From RUG14186 sp964644555 (lineage in GTDB: Bacteria > Bacillota > Clostridia > Eubacteriales > Anaerofustaceae): a stretch of 19,684 bases of DNA. The translations under genes were made by a program, and so were the position numbers. Below, piece by piece: positions 13,721 through 19,684 of this stretch. The stretch is from positions 1 through 19,684 of the forward strand of contig CAZXWI010000021.1 of the NCBI GenBank assembly GCA_964644555.1, read 5' to 3'. The notes beneath the pieces were generated by a model. It was not told the origin of the DNA and made no database searches. It saw only the letters and a program-made list of their open reading frames with translations. How positions within the stretch are numbered: position 1 is the first letter of the stretch; every line of letters starts with the position of its first letter.

Positions 13721-14914
13721 ATGATTAAATATGTATTTAAATTTGTTCCTTATTACGAATATGATATAAACTCTTTGGAGCAATGGCTTTCCGATATGGC
13801 AAAAAAAGGGCTTATGTTTAAAAGATTTATTTTCGGCATGGCTTGTTTTGAGAGAGTTTCGCCTTGCGATAACATTCGATTTTGTTTTATTCCCGAGCCT
13901 GAGGGAACGGGGCTGTTTTGCCAAAACGCAGGAGAACCCGATAATGATTTTCGTAAAATGTGTAGTGAAGCCGGTTGGAATTACATTACAGGGTATAATG
14001 ATTTTCATGTATTTTATACCGAAGATAGTAGCTCCGTTGAGCTTTTAACAGATGATGATGTTACTGCAATGTCGATTGACGAAATAAAAAAGAAAAAGAA
14101 AAGTTCGCTGTTTGGCAGTCTTATGTACTGCATTGTATATTGTTTTTTGATAAGCCTCTTGGCAGGAAGCGTGATAATGCCAATGATTTTGATGGGCACT
14201 TTATTGTTCGTGTTTTCTGTATTTATTATTGCTGCAAATTGGATAAATGCCATAAAGAGAGTGCGTTATTTAAATAAATTAAGTAAGGATTTAAGAGAAC
14301 GCAATTTATCGGAAAATAAAAGTGCAAAATTTATTTTGAAAGGTGCATATAAGCCGATAATCGGATTACTGACTCTGATATGGGCAATTTGTATAATAAG
14401 ATTGAGTTTTTCTCCGCTTGAGGAGCGAATTTCTTTAAGTGATTACAACAAGCCTTTACCATTTGCCACAATAGCCGATATGATACCGGGGGAATATAAG
14501 GGGAGTGAGTATAACTACGGAAGTATGAATACAATGAGAGTTAAAAGCGATATTTTCGCTCCGGTGATTATTGATTATACGGAAAGTGCCGATGTTATAT
14601 TGGAAAACGAACAAAACTGGTACGGTTCGGTGGATATAGTATATATAGTATTTAAAAATGAAATATTAGCAGATATAGCCGCAAATGAAATAGTCAGAAT
14701 AGACAAAATGAGAGAAGGTAAATTCACCTATGTTGATATACCGAATGTTGATAGCGATTTTGCGGTAGGGTATTTGTACAACGAAAAAACGATCCGCGAT
14801 ACACCCAGCATAGTTTTAAGAAAAGATAATAGGCTAATGCGTATCACATTCTATCAATTCACAGGTTCTGTCGATATGAAAGAGTGGCTGAGTGTTGCGG
14901 CGGAGAGGCTGTAG
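13721..14914 (+). CDS. DUF2812 domain-containing membrane protein
   Basis: The 397-residue protein begins with a DUF2812 domain (about 1-105, with MIKYVFKFVP, QWLSDMAKKG and GWNYITGYNDFHVFYT). A lysine-rich linker (123-127) leads to two hydrophobic segments (about 131-172), a charged loop, and another hydrophobic segment (about 212-230). A soluble C-terminal domain of about 165 residues follows, on the opposite side of the membrane if three helices span it. The function of DUF2812 is unknown; it is regularly encoded after padR and may respond to membrane stress or be the target the regulator controls. GGGAGGG precedes ATG. It shares the padR promoter and operator. Confidence 0.82.
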   Translation: MIKYVFKFVPYYEYDINSLEQWLSDMAKKGLMFKRFIFGMACFERVSPCDNIRFCFIPEPEGTGLFCQNAGEPDNDFRKMCSEAGWNYITGYNDFHVFYTEDSSSVELLTDDDVTAMSIDEIKKKKKSSLFGSLMYCIVYCFLISLLAGSVIMPMILMGTLLFVFSVFIIAANWINAIKRVRYLNKLSKDLRERNLSENKSAKFILKGAYKPIIGLLTLIWAICIIRLSFSPLEERISLSDYNKPLPFATIADMIPGEYKGSEYNYGSMNTMRVKSDIFAPVIIDYTESADVILENEQNWYGSVDIVYIVFKNEILADIAANEIVRIDKMREGKFTYVDIPNVDSDFAVGYLYNEKTIRDTPSIVLRKDNRLMRITFYQFTGSVDMKEWLSVAAERL

Positions 14915-14934
14915 GTAGTAGTTATATATGTGTG

Positions 14935-14963
14935 AAAAACCCCACAATAAGGTGCTACGGGGC
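14935..14963 (-). terminator. Terminator for the GNAT gene in the convergent gap
   Basis: CCCC (14940-14943) and GGGG (14959-14962) pair, with an inner CAC/GTG pairing. On the minus strand the stem is followed by TTTTT (complement of 14935-14939). On the plus strand only CTTTCCC follows, so it serves mainly the minus-strand gene. Confidence 0.55.
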
Positions 14964-14981
14964 TTTCCCAGCAAAATGAAA

Positions 14982-15518
14982 TTATTCTTCTTTTTCTATT
15001 TTCCCATTGTACAATCCGAATGTCATGATTTTATACGCTTTTAAATAACCGCTGATATCCTCATCGGGTTTTGTTGATAAAACGCTGTATGACATATTTT
15101 TTTCGGATACTTTGTACCCTGTTGGGAAGATATCGTTTCGTTTATAAAATTCCATTCTTTTTAATCGTTGTTCGTAGTTAGGGGAATTTGCATCGAGGGG
15201 TTCCACATCCAAAACGAGTATTTTATCTTTCTTTTCTTCTTTTATATGACTTAGGATTTTACTGCCGTAGCCGTGGTTTCTTTTGGCTTTATCTATTGCA
15301 AGGTATAATACGAAAAAGATATCACCTAAGTCCACCGAATATGTAATTGCACAAAATTCTTCATTCTCGTAGTAGGCGGTGAACTCTACATTTTTTCTCA
15401 ACGAATTTATCATAAGCAGCCAATGGGGGAACAACTCATCTTTTGGAAATGCTTCTTTCATGAGTTTTTTAATGTATTTATATTCTTTTAGATTTATCGT
15501 TACCTTCTTTGTTTGCAT
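14982..15518 (-). CDS. GNAT-family N-acetyltransferase
   Basis: This 178-residue protein has the GNAT acetyl-CoA fold: an N-terminal alpha helix with PHWLLMINSL, strands FTAYYENEEFCAITY (46-60) and IFFVLYLAID (67-76), then the acetyl-CoA pyrophosphate loop in KRNHGYGSKIL (79-89, R-x-x-G-x-G form), ILVLDVE (100-106) and a C-terminal FYKRNDIFPTGY segment typical of motif B. The acceptor substrate cannot be told. AAAGGA lies about eight bases before ATG. It is monocistronic, divergent from the small conserved gene at 15767, and convergent with the DUF2812 gene. Confidence 0.85.
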   Translation of the reverse strand: MQTKKVTINLKEYKYIKKLMKEAFPKDELFPHWLLMINSLRKNVEFTAYYENEEFCAITYSVDLGDIFFVLYLAIDKAKRNHGYGSKILSHIKEEKKDKILVLDVEPLDANSPNYEQRLKRMEFYKRNDIFPTGYKVSEKNMSYSVLSTKPDEDISGYLKAYKIMTFGLYNGKIEKEE

Positions 15519-15766
15519 ATGTAAAATCCTTTCTTAAATCAGAGTAAATACATGAGAATTTAACAATGTATATTATACATAAGCTACGATTTAAAGTATA
15601 CGATTTATTGATTTTATAAGAAATGTTCGCAAAATTTTTGCATGAAATTTGTTTTGAAAAAAGGTATAATATAAATATATTTATATCGCAAGAGATAAAT
15701 TCTCTATTGATAAATTTGATCATTGCAGTTTTAGAACTCTTCGAAATTTACATTAAGAGGTGTTGT

Positions 15767-16015
15767 TTGAAACGAGTAAAAGCAGCTTGCATACTGCAAA
15801 CATTGATTTTTATGCAAAAAGAAGAAGCAAGCTTTACCAAGGAAGAAGCTTTGAAACTTAATAATGATGAATTGAGCCGCTATTTAAATTCTCTGGAAGA
15901 ATCAGGAAGTAAATATTCGGTGGATTCAAAAGAAATTTCGGATAATGACTCTATAATACTTCATATCAGAAAGCAATATACATCATCCACCCATATGGGC
16001 GAATATTTCGAGTAA
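15767..16015 (+). CDS. Small conserved protein of unknown function
   Basis: The 82-residue product begins MKRVKAACILQTLIFMQKE and continues FTKEEALKLNNDELSRYLNS, ending IRKQYTSSTHMGEYFE. I recall similar short proteins with a KAAC-QTL-F start and a KQY-GEYF end in Clostridia, always hypothetical. It looks like a compact soluble alpha/beta protein with no membrane segment. The start is TTG, chosen because AAGAGG (15755-15760) lies six bases away and conserved sequence begins there; the open frame continues upstream to an ATG at 15623, but that stretch lacks family-like sequence and contains a possible TATAAT (15665-15670). No function is proposed. Confidence 0.7.
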   Translation: MKRVKAACILQTLIFMQKEEASFTKEEALKLNNDELSRYLNSLEESGSKYSVDSKEISDNDSIILHIRKQYTSSTHMGEYFE

Positions 16016-16022
16016 GAATTAT

Positions 16023-16100
16023 AAAAGACCTCGTTATTTTGATAGGTACTCTCTTTACAGCTCGTGTTGAAAGGGGGTATATCATTTTAAGAGGTCTTTT
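16023..16100. terminator. Convergent terminator with long structured loop
   Basis: AAAAGACCTC (16023-16032) pairs perfectly with GAGGTCTTTT (16091-16100), with T-runs in both directions, between two converging genes. The 58-base loop folds further: GATA (16041-16044) with TATC (16080-16083) and TACTCTCTTT (16047-16056) with AAAGGGGGTA (16070-16079), the latter using two G-U pairs that exist only in plus-strand RNA. Terminators normally have short loops, so this may be a small structured RNA end. Confidence 0.6.
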
Positions 16101-16105
16101 TAATA

Positions 16106-17548
16106 TTATCTTTTCCAGGTTTTCGGTGATAATAGTATTATCATTGGGAAGAGTTCAAGCCTGCCGGCTATCATGTTAAATGTCAGAACCAATTTTGATA
16201 GATTGCTAAACTGCGAGAAATTACCCGTTGCTCCGACCATTTCAAGCCCGGGCCCGATATTATTCAGCGTTGCTATTACAGCTGATACATTGGTTGCAAA
16301 GCTGTGGTTATCAAAAGATATAATGATAAGCGATAAAGCAAAGATCATAACATATACGATAAAATATGCACTTATTCCTTTGACTGTGCTGTCATCAAGA
16401 GTTCTGTCATTGAGCTTGATTCTGTGTACGGAGTTTGGGTTAATGGCTTTAAGCAGTTCGTTTCTTGCGTATTTAAACATTACGATGATACGGGATACCT
16501 TAAGCCCGCCTCCTGTGCTTCCGGCAGACGCTCCTATGCACATTACTGCGAGAAGGATAAGTTTACTAACTTCAGGCCATAAATCGTAGTTTTCGGTGCA
16601 ATATCCGGTTGTGGTCATAACGCTGGATACTTGAAAGCTTGATGCATGGAATGCTTCGATAAACGAATCAAACATATTTAAAATGTTAAAGGCTATAGCC
16701 AGCGAAGCACCGAGCATTATGCCGATATACCACCTGAGTTCTTCATTTTTAAAGCATTCCTTAACTTTGCCTATAAGCAGTAGGTAGTAGCAGTTAAAGT
16801 TTATGCCGAAAAGTGCCATACCGATTGTTATGGTAGCTTGCACCGTAGTGGAATAATCGGAAAGAGAAGTGTTTTTAATGGCAAACCCGCCCGTGCCTGC
16901 AGTGCCGAATGACAACAAAAGCGAATCGAAGAACGAAACTCCCTCCAAAAGCAGAATCAAAACAAGCGCTACAGTCATTACAAAATATATCAGATACAGT
17001 ATTTTCGCTGTGCTGTGTATTTTGGGAACGAGCTTACTTGCCTCAAATCCGGGGCTTTCCGCTTTCATGATATGTATATTGCCTCCTCCACCTGCAAGTG
17101 GGATTGCCGCCATTGCAAATACCAAAACGCCCATGCCTCCTATCCAATGAGAAAAACTTCTCCAAAACAGCAGGGAACGAGGAAGCACTTCTACATCGCT
17201 AAGTATACTGGAACCTGTTGTGGTAAAACCGGAAGCTATTTCAAAGAGTGCATCTATGTAGCTTGGTATTGCCTTCGAAAATACAAAGGGCAATGCTCCC
17301 ACAATGCTCATGAATATCCATACGAGGGCGGTTATAATGAGTCCATCTTTTGCATAGATGGTTTTGTTCTTTGGCTTTGACAAAAGAACAAAGCTTAAGC
17401 CTATAAGGGCTGTTATGCCGATGGTTTTTATAAAAGCAATGAGTGTAGCGTCGTTATCGACAAGGGCATAAATAAGCGGAAACAGCATTAAAAATGCTTC
17501 TATTATTAGAATTACACCGACTGTGTATATTATCATTCGTTTGTTCAT
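16106..17548 (-). CDS. trkH: TrkH-family potassium uptake channel subunit
   Basis: TrkH/KtrB forms the membrane pore for K+ uptake, gated by a cytoplasmic RCK partner. The 480-residue protein has the four pore-loop repeats: FTTTGSS (108-114), FGTAGTGGF (214-222), VMTTTGYC (310-317) and NNIGPG (429-434), each with the filter glycine. SAGSTGGGLKVSR (341-353) and AGRLELFP (461-468) are also typical. About ten membrane helices span the chain. Its GCAGG ribosome binding site lies in the last codons of trkA, and its ATG is two bases after the trkA stop, so the two are translationally coupled. The partner has two RCK domains, which makes this a Trk rather than Ktr system. Confidence 0.95.
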   Translation of the reverse strand: MNKRMIIYTVGVILIIEAFLMLFPLIYALVDNDATLIAFIKTIGITALIGLSFVLLSKPKNKTIYAKDGLIITALVWIFMSIVGALPFVFSKAIPSYIDALFEIASGFTTTGSSILSDVEVLPRSLLFWRSFSHWIGGMGVLVFAMAAIPLAGGGGNIHIMKAESPGFEASKLVPKIHSTAKILYLIYFVMTVALVLILLLEGVSFFDSLLLSFGTAGTGGFAIKNTSLSDYSTTVQATITIGMALFGINFNCYYLLLIGKVKECFKNEELRWYIGIMLGASLAIAFNILNMFDSFIEAFHASSFQVSSVMTTTGYCTENYDLWPEVSKLILLAVMCIGASAGSTGGGLKVSRIIVMFKYARNELLKAINPNSVHRIKLNDRTLDDSTVKGISAYFIVYVMIFALSLIIISFDNHSFATNVSAVIATLNNIGPGLEMVGATGNFSQFSNLSKLVLTFNMIAGRLELFPMIILLSPKTWKR

Positions 17549-17550
17549 AG

Positions 17551-18909
17551 TTACCTGCCTATATCATCCAGATCGTCAAAGCCTGATGTGGTGGTTACTA
17601 TAATTACGCTGTCGCCTGCTTCCAATGTGTCGCTGCCTCTTGGCATTATGACTTTGCCGCTGCGGTTTATACAGGCGATAAGTACATTTTCTTTTATTTT
17701 AAGATTCTCTAAGGGAATGCTTGTGAGTTTGCTATTTTCGCTCACCTTAAATTCCAACGCTTCGACTTTATCGGAAACCAGTTTGTAGAGTGTAATGACA
17801 TTGCTGCCGATGCTGTTTTGAAGCGCTCTTACATATTGCAATATCAAATTTACGCTGAGCTGCTTGAGAGAAACCAAGCTGCCCAGTTCAAATGGTTTAA
17901 CCACTTTTTCCAATTCTGCTCTGTTTATTTTGGTAATGGTCTTTATTTTGCTGTCAAAACCTTTGGCGAAAAGCGATGTCATTACATTTTCTTCGTCTAT
18001 TCCCGTTAAGCAGCACAGTGCATCCACCGATTCGAGGCCTTGCTCTTTTAACACGGCGTAATCCGTTCCGTCGGCATTTATCACTTCGACTTTAGGTAAT
18101 GCATTGGAGAGATATTCGGCTCTCTTTAAATCATTTTCGATGATTTTTACATTTGCTTTATTTTCGGATAGCTGGTGAGCTAAATAGAAAGCAGTTGTAC
18201 CTCCTCCCACGATGATAACATTTTTTATGTGGGTATTGGTCATGTGCATTTCCTTTAAGAAAACTGGCAAACTCTTGGCAAAGGTGATAGCCGTTACGGT
18301 ATCGCCCTGCTGAAATTCGAAATTGCCGAAAGGTATGTAAACCTGAGAGTCCCTTTCTACAGCGCAAATAAGAGCGGAGGATTTGGTTTTTGAAAAAACC
18401 TCTTGGATAGAATGACCGCACAAAATACTATGTTCTTCAACGCTGAAACTGAATAGTCTTACCTGCCCATTCATTAATGATTCTACATTTTCGGCAAATG
18501 GGTTTTCTATTATACGCATCATTTCGAAAGCGGCTTCTCTTTCCGGATTGACTACCATGGAAAGACCGAGTTCATCCTTTATGTAACCTATTGTGCGGTT
18601 GTATTCGGGGTTTCTGACTCTGCATATAGTCGAAGAAGCTCCCATTTTTTTAGCAAGTAAACAGCATAAAAGATTTATTTCGTCGTTTGATGTTACGGCA
18701 ATTAATAAATCGGTTTTTTCTATGCCGGCTTCCGATAAAATTTCGGCATTTGTTGCACTTCCGCAAATGCCCGAAACATCGATTTCCTCCGTTGCCTTGG
18801 TGAGTATATCTTGTTTTTCGTCGATTGCGATGATATCATGCTTTTCTTTTGCTAATTCTTGAGCAAGTGCAAATCCGATTTTACCCATTCCCACAATAAC
18901 TATATTCAT
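17551..18909 (-). CDS. trkA: Trk potassium uptake regulatory subunit TrkA
   Basis: TrkA is the cytoplasmic nucleotide-binding ring that gates TrkH. The 452-residue product has two tandem RCK units: a first Rossmann domain with GMGKIG (7-12) and acidic D30 at the end of strand two, a first RCK-C domain (about 140-220), a second Rossmann domain with VGGGTTA (234-240), and a second RCK-C domain (about 370-448). The length is the normal two-repeat TrkA size. ATG 18909 is chosen because AGAGG lies six bases upstream, within the last codons of the ThiF-like gene; an in-frame ATG further up would overlap that gene. It lies two bases from each neighbour, so all three genes form one operon. Confidence 0.95.
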   Translation of the reverse strand: MNIVIVGMGKIGFALAQELAKEKHDIIAIDEKQDILTKATEEIDVSGICGSATNAEILSEAGIEKTDLLIAVTSNDEINLLCCLLAKKMGASSTICRVRNPEYNRTIGYIKDELGLSMVVNPEREAAFEMMRIIENPFAENVESLMNGQVRLFSFSVEEHSILCGHSIQEVFSKTKSSALICAVERDSQVYIPFGNFEFQQGDTVTAITFAKSLPVFLKEMHMTNTHIKNVIIVGGGTTAFYLAHQLSENKANVKIIENDLKRAEYLSNALPKVEVINADGTDYAVLKEQGLESVDALCCLTGIDEENVMTSLFAKGFDSKIKTITKINRAELEKVVKPFELGSLVSLKQLSVNLILQYVRALQNSIGSNVITLYKLVSDKVEALEFKVSENSKLTSIPLENLKIKENVLIACINRSGKVIMPRGSDTLEAGDSVIIVTTTSGFDDLDDIGR

Positions 18910-18911
18910 AA

Positions 18912-19643
18912 TTAACCTCTCTTTGTATTGCCGCATACTTTGCAATTTGGGCTTTGATTTATTTTGATTTCGTTAAATTCCATATTCAATGCATCATAAT
19001 AAAGGATTTTGCCTTTAAGAGGCATTTCTCCTGTAAGAATATAATTGATTGCCATTTGAGCCATCATTGCGGATATCGTGCTTACTACCGAAGATATGGA
19101 AGTCGGTTTTTTTATTTCCTCATCCGATATATCCGAATATATACATTCAAGACAAGCACTTTCATTTGGCACAACTCCGATAAGCATTCCGCTGAATGCA
19201 TTGATTCCGCCGTTAATCAAAGGAATTTCGGCTTTTAGACATGCACGGTTTATTATCTTTCTCGTATTCAGATTATCCACTGCCGCAAGAACTATGTCGT
19301 AATCTTTTATTATGTCCAAGGCATTTTCGTCGGTAAGGGCATATTTATATATAACATAAGTAATTTCGGGATTAAGCGCCTTTAATGTGAGAAGTGCAGA
19401 GTCCGCTTTGTTAATGCCGATTCTTTCGGTATTATGAAGAAATTGCCTGTTGAGGTTGCTTTCCGATACCGTGTCGAAATCGACTATGCCTATAGTGCCG
19501 ATGCCGGCTCCCGCAAGGCAGTACAGTGAGGTTGAACCCAAACCACCTGCTCCGATAACCAGAACTTTTGCATTATTTAATTTTTCTTGTCCGCCGTTTT
19601 TAATAAGCGGTATATTGTATTGTGCAGAATATCTTTCCGACAT
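18912..19643 (-). CDS. ThiF/MoeB/HesA-family adenylating enzyme
   Basis: Enzymes of this E1-like family adenylate the C-terminus of a ubiquitin-fold sulfur carrier or act on tRNA. The 243-residue product has the nucleotide loop VIGAGGLGS (29-37), VDFDTVSESNLNRQ (54-67) with R66, K79, D123 in AVDNLNTR, and a zinc site from CLEC (164-167) and CKVC (234-237). Two departures stand out: the usual RYxRQ reads RYSAQ, losing the ATP-contacting arginine, and there is no cysteine where ThiF has its sulfur-accepting one. No ThiS or MoaD partner is adjacent; instead it is two bases upstream of trkA. GAGG lies five bases before ATG. Family is certain, substrate unknown. Confidence 0.88.
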   Translation of the reverse strand: MSERYSAQYNIPLIKNGGQEKLNNAKVLVIGAGGLGSTSLYCLAGAGIGTIGIVDFDTVSESNLNRQFLHNTERIGINKADSALLTLKALNPEITYVIYKYALTDENALDIIKDYDIVLAAVDNLNTRKIINRACLKAEIPLINGGINAFSGMLIGVVPNESACLECIYSDISDEEIKKPTSISSVVSTISAMMAQMAINYILTGEMPLKGKILYYDALNMEFNEIKINQSPNCKVCGNTKRG

Positions 19644-19684
19644 TTTTTCCTCGCTTATAATTAATTTATTTAGAGTAAATATAT

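Noticed and set aside
15478..15723. Minus-strand open frame of 81 codons upstream of the GNAT gene
   Set aside because: It overlaps the GNAT start and the AT-rich promoter gap, with low-complexity composition and no ribosome binding site.
16023..16100. A known riboswitch or SRP/6S RNA
   Set aside because: No purine, preQ1, fluoride, c-di-GMP or SRP core motif could be matched, and it sits downstream of one gene and convergent to the other, not in a leader.

Overview
The window reads as chromosomal DNA from a low-GC, endospore-forming member of the Firmicutes, most likely class Clostridia. The evidence is a ymxH-type sporulation gene, a ytvI-type sporulation membrane protein, a complete cotJABC coat operon, strong AGGAGG-type ribosome binding sites, sigma-A type promoters (several with a TGn extended -10) and many U-tailed hairpin terminators. 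No rRNA, tRNA, CRISPR array, insertion sequence or prophage was seen.

Region 1 (1-4500, plus strand): pnp (TTG start), dut, ymxH and an aspartokinase run head to tail. This resembles the pnp-ymxH-dapG neighbourhood of Bacillus, with the dipicolinate synthase genes absent and dut inserted. A perfect 16-bp hairpin before ymxH covers its ribosome binding site. Region 2 (4500-8250): a permuted papain-like hydrolase (minus), then ytvI, a TIM-barrel protein of unknown role, and meso-diaminopimelate dehydrogenase (ddh) on plus. Aspartokinase and Ddh suggest lysine/DAP synthesis by the one-step dehydrogenase route.

Region 3 (8250-10150, minus): a compact operon of a CPBP membrane protease, an ArsR-type SdpR repressor and an SdpI immunity protein, driven by a near-consensus promoter whose start region is a 24-bp inverted repeat. 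It looks like a self-regulated immunity cassette with no toxin gene nearby. Region 4 (10190-11280, minus): cotJA-cotJB-cotJC, with a Cys-rich CotJB tail. Region 5 (11280-12018): a roughly 740-bp gap that is not empty. It holds a 43-codon minus-strand gene for a single-pass membrane protein, with a TTGGCA-17-TATAAT promoter and a good ribosome binding site, next to a 25-bp imperfect hairpin.

Region 6 (12019-14914, plus): DNA polymerase IV (dinB), then a PadR repressor and a DUF2812 membrane protein behind a fully consensus promoter overlapped by a 32-bp double palindrome. Region 7 (14935-16100): a GNAT acetyltransferase (minus) and a small conserved protein with a TTG start (plus). Region 8 (16106-window end, minus): a tightly coupled operon of a ThiF/MoeB/HesA-like adenylating enzyme, TrkA and TrkH, the last two forming a potassium uptake system.

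Most genes are ordinary housekeeping or sporulation genes. The parts most worth a second look are the SdpRI-CPBP cassette with its operator, the unannotated small membrane protein locus, and the PadR double operator.
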